Assembly (NCBI GenBank): GCA_016707425.1
Contig: JADJHU010000015.1
Location: forward strand, 744,001-808,000
Direction: 5' to 3'
DNA from: Gammaproteobacteria bacterium
Lineage (GTDB): Bacteria > Pseudomonadota > Gammaproteobacteria > Steroidobacterales > Steroidobacteraceae
Length of the DNA stretch: 64,000 nucleotides
The notes beneath the pieces are model-generated. The model ran no database searches, was not told the origin of the DNA, and worked only from the letters and a program-made list of their open reading frames with translations. The first letter of the stretch is position 1, and every line of letters starts with the position of its first letter. Below are positions 57,852-64,000 of the stretch, in pieces. The translations under genes and the position numbers were made by a program.

Positions 57852-58247
57852 ATGTCTTTCTCCTCTCACTTCGGCGCTACGGGCGTCGTCTCTCTGCTTG
57901 CTCCGGTTGACGCGGCCAACACGGCCGCTGCTACTGGAGCTTGGGTGCAGATTCCTGCCGGCGCCGTCGGCGAAATCGAAGTCACAGCTCATGCGGGCGT
58001 GCTCGACGCTGGCACGGTTGACTGGACCCTTGAAACCGCATCGGATGGCGGCGGCACGGGCGCTGCAGCCGTCACTTTCAACGAGGGGGCTTTCGATCAG
58101 GTCACCACGTCGAACGATGACCCGAACATTCAGACTCGCACGTTCGATGCGAAGCTGTGCAAGGGGTTCGTCAAGATCAAGGGTACGATTGCCACGGGCG
58201 GTGCGCTGGTCGCGGCTAGCGCTCGCTACGCCAAGAAGTACGCGTAA
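57852..58247 (+). CDS. Phage head structural protein, possible decoration protein
   Basis: A 131-residue protein from ATG 57852 with GAGG upstream. It is beta-rich (VAIGEIEVTAH-like strands, then TVDWTLETASDGGGTGAAAV and FDAKLCKGFVKIKGTIA). The position between capsid and connector genes equals that of lambda D. I do not recognise the family by sequence. A strong hairpin terminator follows, consistent with high expression of capsid and this gene. Confidence 0.6.
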   Translation: MSFSSHFGATGVVSLLAPVDAANTAAATGAWVQIPAGAVGEIEVTAHAGVLDAGTVDWTLETASDGGGTGAAAVTFNEGAFDQVTTSNDDPNIQTRTFDAKLCKGFVKIKGTIATGGALVAASARYAKKYA

Positions 58248-58254
58248 GGACTGA

Positions 58255-58279
58255 GGGCCGGGAGAAACCCCGGCCCTTT
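58255..58279 (+). terminator. Rho-independent terminator after the head genes
   Basis: An 8-bp perfect GC stem (GGGCCGGG-AGAAAC-CCCGGCCC) followed by TTTCCC, 8 bases after the stop at 58247. It would limit read-through from capsid genes into tail genes. Confidence 0.7.
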
Positions 58280-58283
58280 CCCA

Positions 58284-58571
58284 ATGCTCGAAACTTCGGA
58301 TGACCGCCTGGCGTTCCTTGATGCGTTCGGCGAGTCCGTCTCCATATCCGGGGGCGGATCGTTTACCGCAATCGTGGACGCGGAGTTCGCGTCTGCTTCG
58401 TTTGACGGGGTGGACGGCGAAGACGCGTTCATGGCGCTGTGGGCGGTAGATGCTGGCATCGCGTCAGTTACCAAATCCTCGACGCTCACGGTTCGCAGCG
58501 CCAATTACAAGTTGCACCGGGCGGAGCCTGACGGTACGGGCTGGACTCGACTTGTGTTGAGGGTCGCGTAA
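58284..58571 (+). CDS. Head-tail connector protein (gpFII-like)
   Basis: A 95-residue protein from ATG 58284. The pattern ISGGGSFTAIVDAEFASAS and the C-terminal YKLHRAEPDGTGWTRLVL, ending on a strand, resemble the small beta-barrel FII-like joining proteins that complete the head. Its one-base overlap with the tail terminator-like gene matches lambda order (FII before Z/U). Sequence identity to lambda FII is not evident by eye, so the call relies on size, fold pattern and order. Confidence 0.6.
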   Translation: MLETSDDRLAFLDAFGESVSISGGGSFTAIVDAEFASASFDGVDGEDAFMALWAVDAGIASVTKSSTLTVRSANYKLHRAEPDGTGWTRLVLRVA

Positions 58572-59023
58572 TGGCCGACCATCGCGCGCTGCTCATCGTG
58601 AACGCGGCGGCTGCGGTCATAGACACGGGCTCAACGGCCTACGTCTACGTGCATCGCACGCTGTCGCTTGCACAGGCTGAGCTTCCGGCTATTTCCGTGA
58701 GGATCGGGGAAGACCGGCCCCTAGAGGATGACGGGCAGTCGTCCATGAGTTTTATTGATTCGCGCCTCACGCTCAACGTGCAGCTACTAGCCACGGGGGC
58801 GACGGAGGCGGCTGTTATCTCGGCCCTCATGGGCCTGCGTACCGACGTACACAAGGCGTTACAGGCCGACGTGGCGCTCGGCAAGACCTACATCATTGAT
58901 ACGCGCTACGGCGGGGCCAGTGCCCCGGACCTGAACGTAGACACCAAACGAGTAAGCGGGGAAATGGTCGCGCAGTGGCACGTTGTTTATCGCTGCTCGG
59001 TCACAGACCCGACGGGGGACTAA
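58571..59023 (+). CDS. Tail terminator protein (gpU-like)
   Basis: A 150-residue protein from ATG 58571. The middle (LPAISVRIGEDRPLEDD, LTLNVQLLATGATEAAVISA, LMGLRTDVHKAL) matches the alpha/beta plan of minor tail protein U family members. The last segment (GEMVAQWHVVYRCS) is a typical closing strand. It would cap the tail tube and join it to the head. Immediately followed by the tail tube gene. Confidence 0.7.
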   Translation: MADHRALLIVNAAAAVIDTGSTAYVYVHRTLSLAQAELPAISVRIGEDRPLEDDGQSSMSFIDSRLTLNVQLLATGATEAAVISALMGLRTDVHKALQADVALGKTYIIDTRYGGASAPDLNVDTKRVSGEMVAQWHVVYRCSVTDPTGD

Positions 59024-59027
59024 GAAA

Positions 59028-59978
59028 ATGGCACACGGACTAATCCGCAGTGAGGTTGTCTTGGCGAAAGCTGAGACTACCTACGGCACGGACTCAACGC
59101 CCGGCAACGGGGACGCAATCCTCGTGCGTAACGTCTCCGTCGCTTCCGCAGGGCTTCGTATGTCGGATCGGCCGGCAATGGGTCGCGGTCTCGGCCAGCT
59201 GCCCCCCGTCTACGGCGGCGGGTTGAAGACGCTCACGTTTGAAGTCGAGCTTAAGGGCGCGGGCGCGGCGGGCACGGCCCCTGAGTTCGACGCGCTCCTC
59301 GAAGCGTGCGGCCTCAAAGGGACGAATGTTGCGAGCACGTCGGAGACCTACGCGCCCGACAACGGCGGCGGCACGTCCTGCACCATCTACTATTTCGAGG
59401 CGGCGGCGGCGGGTTCTTCGCAGGTTCGCCATATCCTGACCGGTTGCCGCGGCACGTTCTCGCTGTCGGCGGAAGCTGGCGGCATTCCCGTTCTCTCGTT
59501 CACGATGACGGGCCATAGCGCGGTGCCGACTACACAGAATCTCCCGTCCCCGACGTTCGATTCGACGGTCCCGGTAACCATGAAGAACCTTACCGTTACC
59601 GTGAACTCCGTAAAAGGCGCGGTCCAGTCATTTTCTCTCGACCTTGGAAACAGCGTGATTACACCGGCCGATATGAACGCTGCGGACGGCTACGGCGAGG
59701 TAACCATTGCCGAACGCGCTCCGTCTTTCCAGTTGACCCGGCATAACGAACTGATCGCCACTATCTCCCCGTGGGGTGACCTTGTGGCCGGTACAGCCCG
59801 TGCAATCACAACCGGAGACGTTGGCACGGCCGGGAATATTTGGTCGTTCAGCGCACCGAAGGCGACCTATGTTGACGTGTCGCCCGGCGAAGTGGACGGC
59901 ATACGGCAGTCGGTCTCCAGGTTCATGCTTGGGCCGAACAGCACCACGAGTGACGAACTGAGCCTGCAATTCAAATGA
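59028..59978 (+). CDS. Major tail tube protein
   Basis: A 316-residue protein from ATG 59028, four bases after the previous stop. It begins MAHGLIRSEVVLAKAETTYG, a start common in tail tube proteins of siphophages, then GLKTLTFEVELKGAGAAG and repeated beta strands (FSLSAEAGGIPVLSFTMTG, KNLTVTVNSVKG). It probably assembles as hexameric rings. It overlaps the tail chaperone gene by ATGA. Confidence 0.85.
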   Translation: MAHGLIRSEVVLAKAETTYGTDSTPGNGDAILVRNVSVASAGLRMSDRPAMGRGLGQLPPVYGGGLKTLTFEVELKGAGAAGTAPEFDALLEACGLKGTNVASTSETYAPDNGGGTSCTIYYFEAAAAGSSQVRHILTGCRGTFSLSAEAGGIPVLSFTMTGHSAVPTTQNLPSPTFDSTVPVTMKNLTVTVNSVKGAVQSFSLDLGNSVITPADMNAADGYGEVTIAERAPSFQLTRHNELIATISPWGDLVAGTARAITTGDVGTAGNIWSFSAPKATYVDVSPGEVDGIRQSVSRFMLGPNSTTSDELSLQFK

Positions 59979-60310
59979 GAATTCTTAACAAACTAGAAGA
60001 CGCGGTATTCGAGCACGACGGGGCCGAGTTCACTGTCTCGCCCCTCACGGCTGCGCAGCGCATCTCGGTCTATGCTGCACTCGACAGTGATATAGGCGAG
60101 GCTTACGCGAAGTTGTGCCGGTTCTGCGTCAAGGGGTGGCGCGGAGTAACAGACGAGACCGGCGTGGAACTGCCGTTTTCTGTCGGGGAAATGGACCGGT
60201 TGTTTTCGCACCCTTCGGCATCGGCGCTGCTCGTAGCGCTCGGCGCGTTCGTACTAGACCGGTCGTCGGTCCCGGTCCCTACGTCGCCCGGTGCGTCGCC
60301 GCAGCCGTAA
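59975..60310 (+). CDS. Tail assembly chaperone (gpG-like)
   Basis: A 111-residue protein from ATG 59975, with sequence VFEHDGAEFTVSPLTAAQRI and an acidic helix (LDSDIGEAYAKLCRF). It sits between tail tube and tape measure genes, as lambda G does. Its last 20 codons are Pro/Ser-rich. A second open frame, one base back (-1), overlaps its 3' end and extends to 60576, which suggests a G/GT pair made by ribosomal frameshifting. Confidence 0.7.
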   Translation: MRILNKLEDAVFEHDGAEFTVSPLTAAQRISVYAALDSDIGEAYAKLCRFCVKGWRGVTDETGVELPFSVGEMDRLFSHPSASALLVALGAFVLDRSSVPVPTSPGASPQP

Positions 60311-60576
60311 CGCCGGGCTGGACCAATTGCGGGAGCTGCAACTGCAAGGGCGGCATCAACCCGATACCGCGTGCGTGGTCCCTCAAGGGATACGAACCTA
60401 CCTCTGAATGCCCGACATATCACGCGCCAAGTGATATGTCGGACGTGCTGAAAATATATCGGCACTACAAGAACGGGAACCTGTGGCTGGCGGGCGGCGT
60501 GTCCGATCAACCACAGGCGTATGCGGAGCTAATGAGTGCTGTAGAGATTGGCGTATCCGCAGCGCGAGACAGGTAA
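60310..60576 (+). CDS. gpT-like extension of the tail chaperone (probable -1 frameshift product)
   Basis: The -1 frame relative to gpG is open from 60115 to TAA-delimited 60576. Its downstream part has coding character: CGSCNCKGGINPIPRAWSL, then YRHYKNGNLWLAGGVSDQPQAYAEL, a pattern common in lambda-like proteins encoded between G and the tape measure gene. No good ATG or RBS precedes it. I cannot point to a convincing X-XXY-YYZ slippery heptamer; weak candidates lie near 60260-60275. Confidence 0.55.
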   Translation, partial: TPGWTNCGSCNCKGGINPIPRAWSLKGYEPTSECPTYHAPSDMSDVLKIYRHYKNGNLWLAGGVSDQPQAYAELMSAVEIGVSAARDR

Positions 60577-60581
60577 CAGCA

Positions 60582-60752
60582 ATGGATCAAGAAATTAAGG
60601 CTGCCTGCGAGGCTGTGGGGTGCGTAGTCGGTGCCGTCGTGGCGTGGGCGATGGCGCATCAGCCGGTCTTCGCTACGGTCTCGTCGATCATGTCAATAGC
60701 CCTCGGGCTTCTCGCGGTCCCGTTCTACGTAAAGCGGCTGCTGAGAGACTGA
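60582..60752 (+). CDS. Small prophage membrane protein
   Basis: A 56-residue protein from ATG 60582. One or two hydrophobic spans (CVVGAVVAWAMAHQPVFATV and SIMSIALGLLAVPFYV) and a basic end (KRLLRD). Its stop overlaps the next ATG. It resembles small tail-region membrane proteins of unknown role. A tail-protein partner or an early holin are both possible. Confidence 0.55.
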   Translation: MDQEIKAACEAVGCVVGAVVAWAMAHQPVFATVSSIMSIALGLLAVPFYVKRLLRD

Positions 60753-61114
60753 TGGAAGTATCTGTTAAAGGGTCCGTTGAGGAAATCATGCGGTCCCTGA
60801 ATGCGCACCCGAAAGCCGTCGAGAAGGCAACCGTGTTAGCCCTCAACAAGGTAGGCGCAACTGTGCGCGCCCGCGTAATCCGCGAACTCCGCGACAGGTT
60901 CGGCCTGCAGCGCGCCTCGGTGGCCAATCGTCTGAAGATGCGCAAAGCCCACGGCGACAGTCTGCGCGTTGACGTGGTAGCGCACCCTTCCGCCCCTTCC
61001 ATTGCCGCATACAGCGGGCGCCAGACACGCGACGGTGTTCTCTCCCGCGCGTGGCGCAGAGCCCGCGTCTATCCCCGTACCTTCATACCTAAAGGCCGTA
61101 GTGTCGCACTGCGT
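60752..61114 (+). pseudogene. Minor tail protein (gpZ-like), 5' part, disrupted by IS copy 2
   Basis: From ATG 60752: VSVKGSVEEIMRSLNAHPKA, then LALNKVGATVRARVIRELRD and AYSGRQTRDGVLSRAWRRA. These match prophage minor tail protein Z (tail completion). Coding sequence stops at base 61114 where the IS begins. Joined to 63731 the frame continues without a change and ends at 63898, giving 176 residues in total. As read, translation runs on into IS sequence for a few codons. Tail assembly should be blocked. Confidence 0.85.
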
Positions 61115-61202
61115 TGCAGGATTTCCCCGATGGGGACCGGCTGATTTCGCGAGTTGGGGACCACCATGAAGGGGTCACCGGCGGAGCCGTAGGCGACGAT
61201 TC

Positions 61203-61962
61203 TTAGGCATCCTTTCGCTTGCTGGCAAGTTTTCGGGCTTTGACGCCGCGGTAGCTCTCGCCGGTGATGTTCAGGACCAGTGCGGAGTGTTCCAGGCGGT
61301 CGCGGATGGCGTCGGCGATGACCGGATCGGCGATCACCTCGCTCCAGTGATCGAGCGGCAGTTGTGTGGTGAACAGAGTGGACTTGTCGATGGATCGCTC
61401 CTCGAGCAGCTCGCACAGATCCTGGGCCTCGGTCGCCGAGAGTTTTCGCAGTCCGAAGTCATCGATGACGACGAGCTCGGGCCTGGCGAGCTTGTCGCGG
61501 TAACGCAGGTAGGTGCCGCTGGAGCGGGCCAGTGCCAGATTCTCGAGCCAGGTGGTGAGCGTCATGTACAGCACCGACATGCCGCAGGCGCAGGCATGGA
61601 GCCCGGTGGCCTGGGCGATGAACGTCTTGCCGACGCCGGTGGGTCCGATCAGCAGCACGGGTCTGGCATCGTGCAGCCACTGCAGGCCGTAGAGTTCCTT
61701 GATCTGTGCTTTGCTGATGGAGCGGCTGGCGGTGAAGTCGATGTCCTCGAACGCCGGGCGCAGGGTGAACTTCGCGGCCTTGATGCGATACCCGGTCTTG
61801 CGCTCCTGCCGGTAGTCGGCTTCGGCCTGCAGCAGGGTATCGAGCAGTTCGCTGTAGCTGGTCTTCTCGCGCGTGGCGTCGTGCAGGGCTTTGTCGACGG
61901 CGCCGAGCATGCCCGAGCAGTTTCATCTCGGCCATCAGGTTTTTGGCGATCGCGGTACTCAT
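61203..61962 (-). pseudogene. istB: IstB of IS copy 2, frameshifted near the start
   Basis: ATG at 61962 gives the same first residues as copy 1 (one substitution, KNLM for KTLM), but an extra G near 61912 (run of three instead of two) shifts the frame after about 16 residues. The rest, with Walker A GPTGVGKTF and Walker B VIDDFGL, is intact from an internal ATG at 61910 (MLGAVDKALHDATREKT). A protein lacking about 17 residues could therefore still be made if that ATG is used. Homopolymer context leaves sequencing error possible. Confidence 0.85.
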
Positions 61963-63509
61963 AGGTCCAAGGTCTCCTGGGTTGAGGTGGGCGGAACGGA
62001 AGTAGCGTCATCGGTGGCGCGGGCGTAGCGGAGCATGGGATTGCCGGGGCGGCGCACGATCTCGCGTCCGGCCGGCGGCGAGACGGCCTGTTTGCGGGCC
62101 TGCTCGAGCAGCGCCTGGAAGTACGTCAGGCGGTATTTGTTGCAGCGCCGCATGCTCGCGATGGCCGCCGCGATGCGTTCGCTGGCGAGCTCGTGGCCGC
62201 TGCGGTGGATTTCCTTGGTGCAGCGGCTGACGAACCCCTGGCAGCGGCGGATGTTGCCGAACACGTCGGCGTTGAACAGCTCCACGAACAACCGGTTCAG
62301 CTCCGGGTGGATGAAGCGGGACTGCGACAGCAATTTCTGCGGGGTGGCCTCGTAGTAGGCCTGGGACGCGGGCGGGAAGTGCGCGTCGATCTTGATCCGC
62401 CGGCCATTGCGATGGCGGCTGCGCGGATGGATCGCCAGGCGTTCGAGCCGCAGGAAGATCTCGACCTGGTTCTCGGTGAGCTTGATCCGCAGCTTCTTGT
62501 GCCGGTGGATGTGCGGGGCGCTGTAGTAGTCGCCCTCGACATAGACGTAGCAGTCAGCGTGCAGCTTGGCCTCCTTCCACTCCCCACAGTCCACGTCACC
62601 GATCGGCAGCGGCCCGAGGGCGGCCTTCTCGACCGTCTCATAGCGCTCGCGGCGCGAGACGCCGAAGCGCGAGTGACGTCGCTCGTTGATGTGCTCGATG
62701 CACTCGGCCAACGCCGTGTTGATCTCGCTGATCGAGGTGAAGCGCCGGCGCCGGTAGCGGAAGCGCACATACCGCATGAGGATTTTGACCAGTCCCTCTG
62801 CGATCGCCTTGTCCCTGGGGTGGTCGGGCCGCGCCGGCACCACGGCCGTGGCGTAATCGGCGGCCAGCTGTGCATAGGCAGGGTTCAGGTCCGGGTCATA
62901 CAGGTGGCACTTGAGTACGCCCTCGCTTCAGGCAATCGGGCACGGTCACGTGCGGGACGCCGCCGTAATAGGCAGCATCCGCCGGTGACTGGCCAGCCAG
63001 TTGCGGCTCTTCATGTCCTCGGCCGCCCAGGCAAAGAGCAGCTGGCTGAAGCCGAGCCCGGCGACAAACACCCAGGCCTTGCGGATCTCGCCGGTCGGCA
63101 CATGGATCCACGCGATCGGATCGCCGGCGTAGTCGACCTCGACACGCTCGCCGGGTTCGAACTCGCGCGCCGTGACCGAGGCTTCCCGGTACTGCGGGAA
63201 CTTGCGGTAGAACTGCTTCCAGAAGTTCGGGTACGTGGTCAGCTGCCGGGCACGCTCTTCCCACAGGAACTTCAGCGGATGACCCAGGCCCAGATCGTGG
63301 ATCAGCGTCGGCCAGTCGATCTGCGACATCCACAACGGATCGGGCGGCGACTTCGGCGCGTCCGGTGAGCGGCGCTCGCCGTCGCGTACCTCGCGGACCG
63401 TGCGCCGCGAACAGCCCAGGGCGCGGGCAATCTCGCGCAGGCTGCGGCCCTCGGCCAGCCGCCGCCGGATCTCCTCGTACCGATGCACCGTCATGCTGCG
63501 AAGCCCCAT
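61959..63509 (-). pseudogene. istA: IstA of IS copy 2, locally frameshifted
   Basis: ATG 63509 matches the copy 1 start. A base is missing near 62976 (GATGCTGCC for GATGTATGCC) and one is gained near 62924 (CGAGGGC for CAGGGC). Outside this 50-base stretch the frame is the same, but within it the original frame meets a stop (after RRMLPITAASRT). The DDE residues span the damaged stretch. The C-terminal 294 residues, which are broken in copy 1, are intact here. Confidence 0.85.
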
Positions 63510-63730
63510 GCTGCCGTCTCCTGCGTGGTTACCCACGCAGGGTGCGACAGCCAGGCCCGGCACGCCGGCCACGACGACCGCGACAGCCTCCGAACACCAG
63601 CACTGAACGCCAATCTGAACATCCGCGGACCACTCCATCCATGGCTCGCAGGTGGTCCCCAACTGAGGAAATCGGGTGGTCCCCATCACAGGAAATCGGG
63701 TGGGTCCAATCCGAGGAAATCGTGCAGCGT

Positions 63731-63898
63731 CGCGTAGGCAAGGCCCGCTTGCCAGTCGAGAAGGTCTACGGCCCGTCGCTGCCTAAGTCCTTCGCCAAAG
63801 ACGAGATTACGCAGCATATGAACAGGACGGTTAACGAACGCTTCCCCCTTGAGTTCATCCGGGCATTGCGCGCCATCTGGGCGCGCGAGGGCGTCTAA
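63731..63898 (+). pseudogene. Minor tail protein (gpZ-like), 3' part beyond IS copy 2
   Basis: The frame RVGKARLPVEKVYGPSLPKS continues with FAKDEITQHMNRTVNERFPL and ends REGV at TAA. It is typical of gpZ C-termini. No start codon of its own. The stop overlaps the ATG of the tape measure gene (TAATG). Confidence 0.82.
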
Positions 63899-64000
63899 TG
63901 TCGGCCTCTACCGGCTACAGCATTACCGCGAGTGACAAGACGAAAGCGGCGATAGATTCCGCTAAGCGCAACTTCCGCGACCTCGACAGGTCGGTAAAGA
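63898..64000 (+). CDS. Tail tape measure protein, N-terminal fragment
   Basis: ATG 63898 to the window edge encodes 34 residues: SASTGYSITASDKTKAAIDS, then AKRNFRDLDRSVK. This start (a short polar strand, then an amphipathic helix with AI..AKR.F..L) is typical of siphophage tape measure proteins, and the position right after gpZ-like and tail chaperone genes supports it. The rest lies outside. Confidence 0.75.
   Translation, partial: MSASTGYSITASDKTKAAIDSAKRNFRDLDRSVK

Larger units (their letters stand above)
61115..63726 (-). mobile_element. IS21-family insertion sequence, copy 2 (inverted)
   Basis: A 2,612-bp near-identical copy of the element at 50,924-53,531 in the opposite orientation, with a 4-bp target duplication GCGT (61111-61114 and 63727-63730). 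Removing it with one duplication restores the minor tail gene frame (VALR/RVGKARLP). Relative to copy 1 it has single-base differences that break both istA and istB. The two copies bracket 7.6 kb of head and tail genes and could mediate inversion. Confidence 0.95.
43108..64000. mobile_element. Lambda-like prophage, left 20.9 kb, right end outside window
   Basis: The left boundary is set by the interrupted tRNA-Met. A leftward block (int to 47,826) carries integration and replication genes; a rightward block from 48,537 carries packaging, head and tail genes in lambda order (terminase, connector, portal, protease/capsid, connectors, tail tube, chaperones, minor tail, tape measure). No repressor, lysis genes or host-recognition genes are in the window; these may lie beyond 64,000. 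Two IS21-family insertions disrupt terminase and a minor tail gene, so the prophage is defective as sequenced. Confidence 0.93.

Noticed and set aside
50924..63726. Composite transposon bounded by the two IS copies
   Set aside because: Each copy has its own target duplication, and the DNA between them is ordinary phage sequence continuous with both flanks. They are independent insertions.

Overview
The window is about 64 kb of GC-rich bacterial chromosome. It joins roughly 43 kb of host DNA to about 21 kb of a lambda-like (HK97-fold) prophage that runs off the right edge. The host genes point to a gammaproteobacterium: HrpB helicase with a DEFH box, YgiQ-type radical SAM protein, class III alcohol dehydrogenase, a GEMM-I cyclic-di-GMP riboswitch, a BigR/YgaV-type sulfur regulator and the sequence of an elongator tRNA-Met half. 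A Xanthomonadales/Nevskiales/Steroidobacterales-like lineage would fit, but that is inference.

Bases 1-12,229 hold the most unusual host locus. It is a tightly packed + strand operon encoding an envelope protein, a membrane Ser/Thr kinase with TPR and PEGA regions, a protein with an FHA-like domain, five PEGA-like repeats and an FGE-like domain, a tiny membrane protein, a MotA/TolQ/ExbB channel, an Hsp70-like/FHA protein, two von Willebrand A proteins and a lipoprotein. A convergent gene encodes a TPR protein with a TonB-like C-terminus. The two VWA proteins share an N-terminal membrane segment that resembles the Asp-bearing helix of ExbD/TolR. The operon therefore reads like a proton-driven stator whose periplasmic part is a VWA domain, under kinase/FHA control. 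I do not recognise it as a described system.

Bases 12,264-18,558 carry a c-di-GMP module: a GAF-GGDEF-EAL protein behind a CRP-like site, an NlpC/P60 lipoprotein, then a promoter and c-di-GMP-I riboswitch in front of a SPOR-like protein. Bases 18,580-30,811 hold glutathione-dependent formaldehyde dehydrogenase, small enzymes, a double-length UvrA with four ATPase sites, a methyltransferase and a YgiQ-type radical SAM protein. Bases 30,812-39,425 hold a sulfur-stress locus: a two-cysteine ArsR-family persulfide sensor (C38/C104), its operator, a DUF2892 protein, an RND tripartite pump and a sulfide:quinone oxidoreductase with all three catalytic cysteines. A decayed YpfJ metallopeptidase gene, hrpB and a beta-class GST follow.

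At 43,070-43,107 the 5' half of tRNA-Met(CAT) stops in its anticodon loop, where the prophage begins. The left arm (int, DUF4224, lipoprotein, sigma-like factor, primase-polymerase/helicase, unknown protein) is a leftward operon with overlapping genes. A 0.7-kb AT-richer control region follows, with promoters, a palindrome and CCATTT repeats. The right arm carries terminase, portal, a protease-capsid fusion, connectors, tail tube, tail chaperones, a minor tail protein and the start of the tape measure gene.

Two inverted copies of one IS21-family element (50,924-53,531 and 61,115-63,726) sit inside the terminase large subunit and minor tail protein genes. Removing each copy with one target duplication restores the frame exactly. 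The prophage is therefore defective as read. Both IS copies also carry single-base indels in istA or istB, so the sequence shows only one intact IS gene, istB of copy 1.
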